Part shown: piece by piece, positions 43,103 to 51,633 of the stretch
Layout of the letters: the number at the start of each line of letters is the position of its first letter
Numbering within the stretch: the stretch's first letter is position 1
NCBI GenBank assembly: GCA_964410485.1
Contig: CAYPHJ010000010.1
Coordinates: 3,980 to 67,979, forward strand
Reading direction: 5' to 3'
DNA from: CAYPHJ01 sp964410485
GTDB lineage: Bacteria > Desulfobacterota > Binatia > UBA9968
DNA length: 64,000 nucleotides
Notes under the pieces: model-generated
Told to the model about the DNA's origin: nothing
The model's database searches: none
Seen by the model: the letters and a program-made list of their open reading frames with translations, nothing else
Made by a program: the position numbers and the translations under genes

Positions 43103-43534
43103 ATGCCGCGATCCGAAAAAGGATGGCTTGTCATGATCGATGGGGCGGCGCGCGGCAATCCGGGCGAAGCCGGATGCGGCGCGGTCATCTTTGACGAAAA
43201 GGGCGCCGTGGTCAAGGAGTTGAGTCGTTATTTGGGTCGGTCGACCAACAATGTTGCGGAGTATGAAGCCTTGTTGTTGGGCTTGAAAGCCTTGCTGGAA
43301 TTGGGCAAAAAACATGTATGTGTGCAGAGCGATTCGGAACTGCTGGTGCGTCAGTTAAACGGCGAATATCGAGTGAAAGACCAAAAGCTCAAGGTCCTGT
43401 TTCAGAATGCAGTTGAGTTACTACGGCAGTTCGATGCTTATCGGATTGTACACGTGCCCCGAGAATCCAATCGTCTCGCCGATCGTTTGGCCAATCGAGG
43501 TATCGACGCGGCGTTAAAACAACGCCTGGGCTAG
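43103..43534 (+). CDS. Ribonuclease HI family protein
   Basis: The 143-residue enzyme degrades RNA in RNA-DNA hybrids. Catalytic acidic residues are visible in IDGAARGNPGEAG (Asp), NNVAEYEALLLGL (Glu), VQSDSELLVRQLNG (Asp) and SNRLADRLANRG (Asp). It lacks the basic handle of E. coli RNase HI and resembles the compact bacterial RnhA-like group. The ATG at 43103 has a weak site, and an internal ATG at 43133 with AAGGA upstream is a possible start. It ends one base before the RNase P RNA gene. Confidence 0.93.
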   Translation: MPRSEKGWLVMIDGAARGNPGEAGCGAVIFDEKGAVVKELSRYLGRSTNNVAEYEALLLGLKALLELGKKHVCVQSDSELLVRQLNGEYRVKDQKLKVLFQNAVELLRQFDAYRIVHVPRESNRLADRLANRGIDAALKQRLG

Positions 43535-43899
43535 AGTGAATCAAGCGATCGCTCTCCGCCCCTCAGGGCGGAGAGAGGAAAGTCCGGACTCCACAGGACA
43601 GGGTGGCCGTTAACGACGGCTCCGAGAGATCGGAGGAAAGTGCCACAGAAAACATACCGCCCTTCGCCCAACAGCGAAGAGCAAGGTTGAAAAGGCGAGG
43701 TAAGAGCTCACCGGTCCGCCAGTAATGGCGGATGCCAGGCAAACCCCACCCGGAGCAAGACCAAATAGGAGGGTTGGGTGGTCCGCCCGTAGCCCTCGGG
43801 TAAGGTCGCTCGATCCCTGGAGCAATCCAGGGGCAAGATGAATGATCGCTGCGATACGGTTTAACGTGTCGCTACAGAATCCGGCTTATCGATCCACTT
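43535..43899 (+). ncRNA. rnpB: RNase P RNA, bacterial class A
   Basis: This RNA is the catalytic subunit that trims tRNA 5' ends. Highly conserved segments are in order: GAGGAAAGTCCGG (43575-43587), ACAGAAAACATACCGCC (43645-43661), GGTAAGAGCTCACCGG (43699-43714), CGGAGCAAGACCAAATAGGA further on, then GATGAATGATCGC. The 3' end is CTACAGAATCCGGCTTAT with GATCCACT, which pairs with AGTGAATC at the 5' end to close helix P1. The boundaries follow from that pairing. The 5' end abuts the stop codon of the RNase H gene. Confidence 0.96.
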
Positions 43900-44210
43900 T
43901 AGCCCACCTTCCTCCTGAGTTCCGAGTTCAAGATTCAAAGTTCAATCTTCGAGGCTCCGTGTTGAACTTTGAGCAACCGCGTTTAACTCCCCGCTGCTTC
44001 ATTTTCAGGCAGCTAATCATCAAGCAAAAACAGCAAAATAGTAAATTGTTGCCTCGAGAGTATGGCGTTCATATGTGCGTTGGAGGGAACACACAATGCT
44101 TGCAGGGACTCGATCGCGAGCGTTTTTCTCCCGCCAGCAAGTTCAATTACAGAGAGGCAAACGAAGTGAAAACGAAAGGAAAAATATGTTGTGATGCTGC
44201 CACTTTTTTA

Positions 44211-44239
44211 TTGACAGTTAAAAGTCGTAAGGCTATAAG
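44211..44239 (+). promoter_or_regulatory. Sigma-70 promoter of the dcw cluster
   Basis: TTGACA (44211-44216), a 17-base spacer and TATAAG (44234-44239) give a near-consensus promoter. It is the obvious candidate for transcription of mraZ and the division/cell-wall operon, with a start near 44246. Confidence 0.85.
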
Positions 44240-44250
44240 TGGCGCCTAGG

Positions 44251-44275
44251 TGGGAAAAAGTGGGAAATTTTCCCA
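44251..44275 (+). promoter_or_regulatory. MraZ operator boxes
   Basis: TGGGAAAAAG-TGGGA (44251-44265) gives two TGGG boxes one helical turn apart, the direct-repeat site known for MraZ binding. An inverted TCCCA follows at 44271-44275. The boxes lie just after the predicted start site, so MraZ would repress its own operon. Confidence 0.8.
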
Positions 44276-44303
44276 TCAAGTTACTTAAAAGTGGATCTGG
44301 CGT

Positions 44304-44756
44304 ATGTTTCGCGGCAGCTTCGAACACACTCTCGACGGTAAAGGCAGACTCAGTATTCCGGTAAAATTTCGCGAAGTGCTTCTTGGCAAAGGCGACGAGC
44401 GCTTGATGATTACGAATTTTGTTGTCGACGGCGTGCGCTGTCTCGACGTCTACCCGCTAGACGAGTGGATACGTTTCGAAGATGAGGTTCGCAAGAAACC
44501 GAAGTTCGATCGCAAGATGGTGATGTTTCAAAACTACTATCTCGGCGGCGCGAGCGAATGTGCAGTGGACAAACAGGGACGCATTCTCATTCCGCCGTTG
44601 CTGCGCAAATACGCGGACATCAAGCGTGACGTTGTTCTGGTTGCGGCGCTTGAAAAGTTTCGCGTGTGGGACCACGACGCGTGGAAAAAGATTTTCACCG
44701 ATGCTGAAGACAAGCTGATGCAGGATCCCGATTTTCTCGGTGACTTGGGATTGTAG
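44304..44756 (+). CDS. mraZ: Transcriptional regulator MraZ
   Basis: The 150-residue DNA-binding protein has two SpoVT/AbrB-like halves: LDGKGRLSIPVKFRE near the start and VDKQGRILIPPLLRK in the second half. MraZ forms rings that bind the TGGG repeats upstream of its own gene, here visible at 44251-44265, and represses the dcw operon. The ribosome site is weak. It is first in the cluster, followed by a STAS gene after 47 bases. Confidence 0.96.
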   Translation: MFRGSFEHTLDGKGRLSIPVKFREVLLGKGDERLMITNFVVDGVRCLDVYPLDEWIRFEDEVRKKPKFDRKMVMFQNYYLGGASECAVDKQGRILIPPLLRKYADIKRDVVLVAALEKFRVWDHDAWKKIFTDAEDKLMQDPDFLGDLGL

Positions 44757-44803
44757 GAAACGTGGGAGAAAACCACTGCTGAGTCGAGGAAGGAGATCAA
44801 CGA

Positions 44804-45166
44804 ATGCTGATGCGAAAACCTATTCAGGATATTTCGGTGCTCGATGTCACCGGTGATATCGATTTTCGCGAGATGATTCGGATCAAAGAAGCGATTGGAT
44901 CTTTGATCGAAAAGGAGCGCACGAAGGTCATTCTCAACTTGAAATCGGTGGATCACATTAACTATCTCAGCATTGGAGTTCTCCTGGAGCGGCTGAAGCT
45001 TCTTAGAAATCTAAACGGCGACCTCAAGCTGGCCGGGATGAGCCCCTTTCTCAGGGACATTTTTAAAGTGGTCGGCATGGATAGATTTTTCGAGGAGTAC
45101 ACCTCCCTGGAAGACGCAATAGAAAGCTTCGACGAAGATTGGGAGGGAGACGGAACCAGCCACTAA
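44804..45166 (+). CDS. STAS domain protein (anti-sigma factor antagonist-like)
   Basis: This 120-residue single STAS domain has the beta-alpha fold: ISVLDVTGDIDFREM, then VILNLKSVDHINYLSIGVLLERL. The usual phosphorylated DSSG is here NYLSIG, keeping one Ser. It could respond to a kinase/phosphatase switch or bind a nucleotide. It is inserted between mraZ and rsmH, an arrangement seen in some deltaproteobacteria-like genomes. The stop directly precedes the rsmH ATG, so the two are coupled. GGAGG-like sequences precede its own ATG. Confidence 0.88.
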   Translation: MLMRKPIQDISVLDVTGDIDFREMIRIKEAIGSLIEKERTKVILNLKSVDHINYLSIGVLLERLKLLRNLNGDLKLAGMSPFLRDIFKVVGMDRFFEEYTSLEDAIESFDEDWEGDGTSH

Positions 45167-46096
45167 ATGGCATTCGCGCATGTTACCGTATTGGTCCAGG
45201 AGGCGATGGGCCTTCTTCGCCCGGAGCCGCATAAACGGTATCTGGATGCGACTCTGGGAGGCGGCGGTCATGCGGAGAAGCTTCTGATTGAGAGCAGCCC
45301 CGACGGTCAAGTCTTGGGGCTGGATTGGGACGATGAGGCAATCACGGCGGCTCAAGGTCGCCTGGCGAGGTTCGGCGACAGGCTGACGATTCGCCGGGCC
45401 AATTTCGCGTCGGCGAAGGAGGTTCTTGACGAAATAGGCTGGCATACTGTCGACGGGGTCGTGTTGGATCTCGGCGTCTCGTCGCACCAACTGGAGTCTT
45501 TTGAGCGGGGATTTAGTTTCCGCAGCGAAGGCCGTCTCGACATGCGCATGGACCGCCGGCAGTCACTGGACGCGTATCAGATCGTCAACACGTTTGCTGT
45601 GCGCGAGCTTGAGCGCATCTTCAGAGAATACGGTGAGGAGCGACAAGCACGCAGAATCGCGCGCGCTATTGCTGATGCCCGTCAAAACCAGCCCATCGAA
45701 ACGGCGGCCGAGCTTGCGCAGCTTGTCACGCGCGTTAAGGGCACGCGTAACCGTGATCATCATCCCGCAACTCAGGTTTTCCAGGCGATTCGCATCGCCG
45801 TCAATCGCGAGCTGGAGCATCTCGATCGTTTCCTTGAGCGTGGTTACGAAATTCTGACCACAGGCGGGCGAATGGTGATTATCTCGTTTCACTCGCTCGA
45901 AGATGCGCGGGTGAAGAGAGCGTTCCGGCAATGGAGCCGCGTTTGTCTTTGCCCGCCACGCACGCCGGTATGCGTTTGTGGTTGGACGCAAAAAGCGCGG
46001 CTGCTCACCCGGCGGCCCGTTACACCGGGGCCGGCTGAGACCAGAGATAACCCGCGCGCACGATCGGCAAAGTTGCGCGCAATCGAAAGGATCTAG
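45167..46096 (+). CDS. rsmH: 16S rRNA (cytosine1402-N4)-methyltransferase
   Basis: The 309-residue SAM-dependent enzyme (MraW) methylates C1402 in the ribosomal P site. The SAM motif LDATLGGGGHAEKLL is near residue 25. VDGVVLDLGVSSHQLES and GFSFRSEGRLDMRMD follow, all family signatures. The C-terminal Cys-rich CPPRTPVC is also typical. The start is immediately after the STAS stop. Length is normal. Confidence 0.97.
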   Translation: MAFAHVTVLVQEAMGLLRPEPHKRYLDATLGGGGHAEKLLIESSPDGQVLGLDWDDEAITAAQGRLARFGDRLTIRRANFASAKEVLDEIGWHTVDGVVLDLGVSSHQLESFERGFSFRSEGRLDMRMDRRQSLDAYQIVNTFAVRELERIFREYGEERQARRIARAIADARQNQPIETAAELAQLVTRVKGTRNRDHHPATQVFQAIRIAVNRELEHLDRFLERGYEILTTGGRMVIISFHSLEDARVKRAFRQWSRVCLCPPRTPVCVCGWTQKARLLTRRPVTPGPAETRDNPRARSAKLRAIERI

Positions 46097-46109
46097 ACGT
46101 ACCGAGCTT

Positions 46110-46442
46110 ATGGCCACTGCGCAGGCGCGAAAGCTCGCGGTCCCCAGCCAGGGCAGGAGTCATCGAATCAGCCGGCGGCGCCGGCATACGCTGTTAACCT
46201 TGCTCCTGTTCTTGGGCCTGGTGGCGTTTACGCTGCTTTATGTATGGCTCCGGCTACAGGTGGTGCACATGGGATATGTGCTGTCGACTACGACCAAGCT
46301 GCAAAACCGCCTGGAGCAGGAAAATCGTGAGTTGAAGGTTGAGTTGGCGACTTTGACCTCGCCCACGCGGTTGGAGGCGATGGCACGCAAGCGCCTGGGT
46401 CTGGTACCGCCCGAGAAAGGTCAGGTCATCATTTTGCCATGA
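46110..46442 (+). CDS. ftsL: Cell division protein FtsL
   Basis: The 110-residue bitopic protein has a basic cytosolic start and one span (LLTLLLFLGLVAFTLLYVWL). A periplasmic coiled coil (LQNRLEQENRELKVELATL) and the LEAMARKRLGL end are typical of FtsL-type proteins. It links FtsQ/FtsB with FtsW and FtsI at the septum. The longer frame from 45978 overlaps rsmH and is not used. The stop overlaps the ftsI start by four bases (ATGA). Confidence 0.9.
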   Translation: MATAQARKLAVPSQGRSHRISRRRRHTLLTLLLFLGLVAFTLLYVWLRLQVVHMGYVLSTTTKLQNRLEQENRELKVELATLTSPTRLEAMARKRLGLVPPEKGQVIILP

Positions 46443-48394
46443 GACGCTCGTTGCAGAGAAACCGCTTACGGCTCGGAATCGCCAGGGGCGTGTTCTTGCT
46501 CATTTTCCTGGTAATCGCAGGCCGCGCATTTCAACTGCAAGTTCTGCAAGGAGAGCGGCTCAAAAATCTCGGCGACCGCCAACATTTAAAGGAGTGGATT
46601 GTCCAGCCCAAACGCGGTGCCCTGCTGGATCGCTCGGGTGATCCTTTGGCACTGAGTCTGGAGGCGCAGTCGGTGTACGCCAGGCCGCATCGCATTCAAC
46701 ATCCGGAACGGGCCAGCCGTCACCTTGCTGCGGCTCTCGGTCTCAGCGTCTCGGACGTCAACCAAAAGATCACCGCTGAGAGACCGTTTGTATGGCTCAA
46801 GAGACAAATCACGCCGGCCGAGGCAGAAAAGATCCAAGCATTGAATATTGACGGCATTGGCATGTTTTTCGAGCCCAATCGCTATTATCCACAGGGCCAG
46901 CTCGCCGGCCATCTGATTGGCTTTGTTGGCCGTGATGCCGAAGGGCTCGAGGGCTTGGAACTCCAGTACAACGATTACATCAGAGGAGAAACGGGTTCCT
47001 CCGTCATTGAGCGTGACGCCCTTGGCCGACGCGTTCTCGTGCATGGCGTCGAAGGGCTGCAGATTCCTCCAGGCGGCGACATCCATTTGACTCTGGATAC
47101 GGGCATCCAGCATCTCGCGGAAAAAGAATTGGAGACAACGATTGCCAAATACCGGGCCAAGGCGGGAGTTGTCATCGTGGTGGAGCCATTCACTGGAGAG
47201 GTGCTGGCGTTGGCCAATTATCCCGCCTTCAATCCGAACAAATTTTCCAAGGCTACGGCTGATCAGCGGCGCAACCGTGCCGTCGCCGACAGCTTTGAGC
47301 CAGGCTCAACGTTTAAAACAATCCTTGCCGCCGCTGCTCTGGAAGAAGCAGTGGTGGGGAAGGAAGATCTACTCTATTGCGAGATGGGCAGGTATGTCTT
47401 CGGCGGCAGGATTATTAACGATACACACCCGCACGGCTGGTTGCCGTTTTCCAAGATCCTCCAGGTGTCGAGCAACATCGGCTTTACTAAGGTGGCGGAG
47501 AAACTGAAGAAAGAGCGCTATTTCAAATACATTGAAAGGTTTGGTTTTGGCCAGTTGACGGACATCGATGTGCCCGGGGAAGTTGCCGGTTTATTGCGCA
47601 AGCCCGAGCGGTGGGCGGCCATCGACCTTGCCACACATGCGTTTGGACAAGGGATCTCGACCACACCAATGCAGATGGTCATAGCCTATGCCGCCATTGC
47701 CAACGGCGGGTTGTTGATGCGCCCGTATGTCGTTCGTCGCGTGGTCAGCGCTCGGGGAGAGGTGTTAGCGGAAAACCAACCGCACGTAGTGCGGCGCGTG
47801 ATCTCTGAAAAAACCGCGAAATCGGTTGCCACCATGCTCAAAGAGGTGACCAACGAGGGCGGCACCGGGGTCATGGCTAATATCGAGGGCTTTGAGGTCG
47901 CAGGCAAAACCGGAACGGCTCAAAAAGCGGATCTGGTTAATGGTGGCTATTCAGCGCGCAAACGGGTAGCCTCATTCATCGGCTTCGTGCCGGCAGATGA
48001 CCCACGGTTGGTCATGTTGGTTTTGATCGACGAGCCTGAAGTGAATGTCTACGGCGGCGTCGTGGCGGCGCCCGCGTTTCGCAACATTGCCCGCGGCGCG
48101 CTGCGGCACCTGGTTGTTCCCCCGCGCAATGCCGATCTTGTCCCATCGCTTAGCCGTCGCGCCGAGGAGTCGGTGCGGCGTATCCCCAAAATCGATCATG
48201 CCACATTGGCCAGTGGTGATCCTGCGGCCGTACCCGACTTTGTCGGCCTCAGCCTGCGCCAGGCGGTAGAGAAAGCGCGGGCGTTGAGGGTGAGTGTGAA
48301 AATGCACGGCAACGGCTATGTCGTCGAGCAATCACCCCCTGCCGGCCGGCGGTGGAGCGATGACGAGGTGATAGTTTTGAATCTTAAAGGTTAA
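46439..48394 (+). CDS. ftsI: Peptidoglycan transpeptidase FtsI (PBP3) with C-terminal PASTA domain
   Basis: This 651-residue septal transpeptidase has an N-terminal span (about 12-34) and a PBP dimer domain. The transpeptidase domain has nucleophile Ser290 in EPGSTFK, SSN in QVSSNIGFTK and KTGTAQ near 482. Residues about 585-650 (VPDFVGLSLRQAVEKARAL and following) form a PASTA domain, more usual in Gram-positive PBPs but known in deltaproteobacteria. It cross-links septal wall with FtsW. It is coupled to ftsL upstream and murE downstream. Confidence 0.97.
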   Translation: MRRSLQRNRLRLGIARGVFLLIFLVIAGRAFQLQVLQGERLKNLGDRQHLKEWIVQPKRGALLDRSGDPLALSLEAQSVYARPHRIQHPERASRHLAAALGLSVSDVNQKITAERPFVWLKRQITPAEAEKIQALNIDGIGMFFEPNRYYPQGQLAGHLIGFVGRDAEGLEGLELQYNDYIRGETGSSVIERDALGRRVLVHGVEGLQIPPGGDIHLTLDTGIQHLAEKELETTIAKYRAKAGVVIVVEPFTGEVLALANYPAFNPNKFSKATADQRRNRAVADSFEPGSTFKTILAAAALEEAVVGKEDLLYCEMGRYVFGGRIINDTHPHGWLPFSKILQVSSNIGFTKVAEKLKKERYFKYIERFGFGQLTDIDVPGEVAGLLRKPERWAAIDLATHAFGQGISTTPMQMVIAYAAIANGGLLMRPYVVRRVVSARGEVLAENQPHVVRRVISEKTAKSVATMLKEVTNEGGTGVMANIEGFEVAGKTGTAQKADLVNGGYSARKRVASFIGFVPADDPRLVMLVLIDEPEVNVYGGVVAAPAFRNIARGALRHLVVPPRNADLVPSLSRRAEESVRRIPKIDHATLASGDPAAVPDFVGLSLRQAVEKARALRVSVKMHGNGYVVEQSPPAGRRWSDDEVIVLNLKG

Positions 48395-49983
48395 TGGGAA
48401 TGCTGCTGGACAAGTTTTTGGTACTCGGGGAGGTTCAAGAGGCCAACGGCGACTGTAAACGTGAGATAACGGGACTGAGCTACGACTCGCGCAAGACACA
48501 GCCGGGGGACGTTTTTTTTGCCGTTTCGGGGGAAACCCTCGATGGGCATAACTTTGTCGACGAGGCTTGCCGACGCGGCGCGTCAGCCGTTGTGGTGGAG
48601 AGTGAACGAGCGTGGCCGCGCTCGGCCACCGTGATCCGGGTGAACAATGTGCGCCGAGTGATGGGTTTGTGGAGCAGTCACTTCTATGGCTCGCCCAGCA
48701 CCCGAATGATCGTCGTTGGCGTTACCGGTACAAACGGCAAAACCACCGTGAGTTATCTTGTGGAATCGATCCTGGCCGCCGCTGGCTTTCACGTGGGGGT
48801 GGTTGGAACCGTCAACTATCGTTATTGCGGGCGCGAGATTCCCTCCCCCCACACCACTCCGGAATCACCCGATCTGCAGGCGCTACTGGCCGAGATGCTC
48901 TGCGCAGGCGTAAGCGCCGTCGTTATGGAAGTCTCTTCTCACGGGCTGGTCCAAGAACGGGTGCGCGGCGTCCATCTTGATATTGGGGTATTCACCAATC
49001 TGTCTCGCGATCATCTCGATTATCATCGCGATATGGGTGATTATTTTTCGGCCAAGCGCCTTCTGTTCGCCGATCACCTTAAAAACAGCGCCAAGCGGAA
49101 GAAAGCGGGCGTTATTTGCGGCGACGATGCGCATGGGTGCGGCCTTGCGGCCGAGCTCCGGCACGATGACGTTGACGTGTGGAGCTATGGCGCAAGTCCT
49201 CAGGGAGACACCTATCCTCTCAACGTTGAGAACGATGTTGAAGGACTCAGAGGAAAATTGCGCCTCAGGGGCGAATCTCTCGCGTTTTCATCGCGCTTGC
49301 TCGGCGCGGCCAACCTGCAAAACATTATGGCCGGTGCAAGCGTCGGGTTTGCATTGGGCTTGCCGCCGGCAGCGGTTGCCAAAGGCATTGAGCAGATCCG
49401 GTCGGTGCCCGGCAGGCTCGAAAAGGTTCCGAACGAGCTTGGGATTTCCATCCTGGTTGATTATGCGCATACACCGGACGCGCTGGAGAAAGTGCTCGGC
49501 GCCGCACGACCCTTGACACGGGGGAGACTGTTGACCGTTTTCGGCTGCGGCGGCGACCGCGACAGGGGGAAACGACCATTGATGGGCGAGCTTGCGGCGC
49601 GTCTAAGTGATGTCGTGGTGATAACGTCTGACAACCCGCGCACAGAGGAGCCAGGAGCTATCTTGGCAGAGATCGAAGGCGGCGTTCAGAAAGCGGGTGG
49701 AGCACGGTTTCAGGTCTCGGGTCTCGGGTCTCAAGTTGCCGAACTCGAGACGCGAGACCCGAGACGCGAGACTTCCGGGTACTGCGTGGAGTCGGATAGG
49801 AGAAAGGCCATTCACATGGCGCTGGCGCTGGCGCGTGCGGGCGATGTCGTGTTGATCGCGGGAAAAGGGCACGAGGACTATCAGATTTTGGGATCCAAGC
49901 GCATCCCTTTTGACGATCGGGTAGTGGCGCGCGAAGAAGCGAACCGGCTCGCACACGCGAAGCGTCAAGCTCAGAGCGCGTAG
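48394..49983 (+). CDS. murE: UDP-MurNAc-tripeptide ligase MurE (meso-DAP adding)
   Basis: The 529-residue cytosolic ATP-dependent ligase adds meso-diaminopimelate to UDP-MurNAc-L-Ala-D-Glu. The ATP loop GVTGTNGKTTVSYL lies near residue 110. DNPRTEEP is the DNPR motif that selects meso-DAP. The C-terminal domain is interrupted by about 24 extra residues (FQVSGLGSQVAELETRDPRR and following) encoded by an in-frame GGTCTCGG-type repeat, after which YCVESDRRKAIHMAL resumes the normal sequence. This explains the greater length than usual. The ATG overlaps the ftsI stop (TAATG). Confidence 0.96.
   Translation: MGMLLDKFLVLGEVQEANGDCKREITGLSYDSRKTQPGDVFFAVSGETLDGHNFVDEACRRGASAVVVESERAWPRSATVIRVNNVRRVMGLWSSHFYGSPSTRMIVVGVTGTNGKTTVSYLVESILAAAGFHVGVVGTVNYRYCGREIPSPHTTPESPDLQALLAEMLCAGVSAVVMEVSSHGLVQERVRGVHLDIGVFTNLSRDHLDYHRDMGDYFSAKRLLFADHLKNSAKRKKAGVICGDDAHGCGLAAELRHDDVDVWSYGASPQGDTYPLNVENDVEGLRGKLRLRGESLAFSSRLLGAANLQNIMAGASVGFALGLPPAAVAKGIEQIRSVPGRLEKVPNELGISILVDYAHTPDALEKVLGAARPLTRGRLLTVFGCGGDRDRGKRPLMGELAARLSDVVVITSDNPRTEEPGAILAEIEGGVQKAGGARFQVSGLGSQVAELETRDPRRETSGYCVESDRRKAIHMALALARAGDVVLIAGKGHEDYQILGSKRIPFDDRVVAREEANRLAHAKRQAQSA
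49711..49773. repeat. GGTCTCGG-type hairpin repeat inside murE
   Basis: CAGGTCTCGGGTCTCGGG and ACGCGAGACCCGAGACGCGA are inverted around GTTGCCGAACTC. The element is in the same word family as intergenic copies at 17728-17787 and 25291-25330. It preserves the reading frame of murE. Confidence 0.8.
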
Positions 49984-50027
49984 CGCGAGGCTTCCAGAGG
50001 GAACATCGAGGGTATTGAAAAGCGCAA

Positions 50028-51431
50028 ATGGGATGGAAACAAGACGAGATTTTGTCAGCCACGGGCGGACGGATTGTCCGCGATAGCGGAAAAAAGAATT
50101 TTGGCGAGATCGTCACAGCATCTGCGGAAGTGAAGAAAGGAGCGGTTTTCGTCGCTCTCAAGGGCGAACGATTTGACGCGCATCAATTCGTTGGTGAAGC
50201 CGCGCGACGGGGCGCGGCCTGCATCATCGTTCACCGAAACATGCCCCCGTCCGTTACAAGAAAGGCCAGCGTGGTGCGTGTGCCGGACACGCTGAAGGCG
50301 TTGGGCGATCTGGCGCACTTTCGCCGGCAGAAACTGGCGCCGAAGGTTTTGGCCATCACGGGTTCCAACGGGAAAACCACCACTAAGGAAATGATCGCAG
50401 CGATTTTCGAAGCAGCCACATTCGCGGGCGAATCGCTGCGCGGCCGGGTTTTGAAGACGGAAGGCAACTTTAACAACCTCGTGGGCTTGCCGCTCACTCT
50501 GCTGCGCCTGCGAAAAAATCATCGCGTCGCCGTGGTGGAACTTGGAACCAATCGTCCCGGGGAGATAAAACGTTTGGCCGAAATCGCCGACCCGGACATG
50601 GGAATCATTACTTCCGTGGCCGCCGCTCACCTGGAGGGATTGAACAGCCTGGCGGGAGTGGCGCGCGAAAAAGGCTCGCTTTTTAGGAGCATCCGTCCCG
50701 GCGGAGCCATTGCGCTGAATCTCGAAGATCCATGGGTGCGACGGCTCGGTGAACGATTCGAGGGCCGCAAGATCACTTATGGTCAGGGGGGAGAGGTACG
50801 GGTGGAGCGGCCGCGCTTCGTGGCGGCGCAAGGAATGCGTTTCACGCTGTGGGTCGGCCGGCGCAGATCTGATGTCAGAATCAACTTCATCGGTCGCCAC
50901 AACCTCCATAACGCGGCGGGGGCAGCGGCGCTGGCTCATGGTTTGGGCGTGCCGCCGGACGTCATTTGCCGTGGCCTCGAGCGTGCCAAACCCTTTGCCA
51001 TGCGCATGCAGGTACGAACGTGGAATGGTATCGGTATTATCAACGACGCCTACAACGCCAATCCGGCTTCCATGAGCGCGGCGATCCGCACGCTGGCCGA
51101 AATCGACTGCAGGAAAAAAAAGCTCGCAGTTCTGGGTGACATGTTTGAGCTGGGCAGTAAAAGCCGAACCGAGCATTTACGGCTCGGCGCGGCGGCGGCC
51201 GCCACAGGTATCGATGGCCTTTACCTTCTTGGATCTCAGGCTCCCCGGGTCCGGTCAGGCGCTCTGCGTGGCGGCATGCGGCCGGAGCAGATTTTCATCG
51301 GTCGGGATCACGCCGATATAGCGCGGGCTCTCAGGGCGCGGCTGAAACGCGGTGATTGGCTGCTCCTGAAAGGCTCGCGCGGGATGAAGATGGAGACCGT
51401 GTTGCGCGAACTAGGGGCAGCTCAAAGTTGA
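50028..51431 (+). CDS. murF: UDP-MurNAc-tripeptide:D-Ala-D-Ala ligase MurF
   Basis: The 467-residue ligase adds D-Ala-D-Ala to the UDP-MurNAc-tripeptide. The ATP loop ITGSNGKTTTKEM lies near residue 107. ELGTNRPGEI and NDAYNANPASMSAAI are family motifs. Length is normal. It starts 44 bases after murE. A 202-base gap to mraY follows, one of the few gaps in the cluster. Confidence 0.97.
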   Translation: MGWKQDEILSATGGRIVRDSGKKNFGEIVTASAEVKKGAVFVALKGERFDAHQFVGEAARRGAACIIVHRNMPPSVTRKASVVRVPDTLKALGDLAHFRRQKLAPKVLAITGSNGKTTTKEMIAAIFEAATFAGESLRGRVLKTEGNFNNLVGLPLTLLRLRKNHRVAVVELGTNRPGEIKRLAEIADPDMGIITSVAAAHLEGLNSLAGVAREKGSLFRSIRPGGAIALNLEDPWVRRLGERFEGRKITYGQGGEVRVERPRFVAAQGMRFTLWVGRRRSDVRINFIGRHNLHNAAGAAALAHGLGVPPDVICRGLERAKPFAMRMQVRTWNGIGIINDAYNANPASMSAAIRTLAEIDCRKKKLAVLGDMFELGSKSRTEHLRLGAAAAATGIDGLYLLGSQAPRVRSGALRGGMRPEQIFIGRDHADIARALRARLKRGDWLLLKGSRGMKMETVLRELGAAQS

Positions 51432-51633
51432 TTTGAACTTCCCGATGTCCGGTTTTTAGCCGGGACTAACGTAGAGGGAAAAACGTGACACACCGTAATC
51501 GAACGATGAGTGCTGAGGCGATAGCACAGGAGTGCATAGGTACAATGACTTGGATGGTGCTTGGCCGGCTGAAGACTGTGAATCATCCGCGGCTAGCTAG
51601 TTTTGCAAATGAAGTAGAATCCGGCTTAGGAGA

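Larger units (their letters stand above)
43900..44303. other. Intergenic region upstream of mraZ
   Basis: Bases 43915-43990 carry GTTCAAGATTCAAAGTTC-type repeat words. The 44000-44250 part is AT-rich and contains the dcw promoter and MraZ boxes described separately. An open frame at 43842-44249 overlaps rnpB and the promoter and is not a gene. Confidence 0.65.

Noticed and set aside
43842..44249. Plus-strand frame of 135 residues upstream of mraZ
   Set aside because: It overlaps the 3' end of RNase P RNA and the dcw promoter and has non-coding composition.
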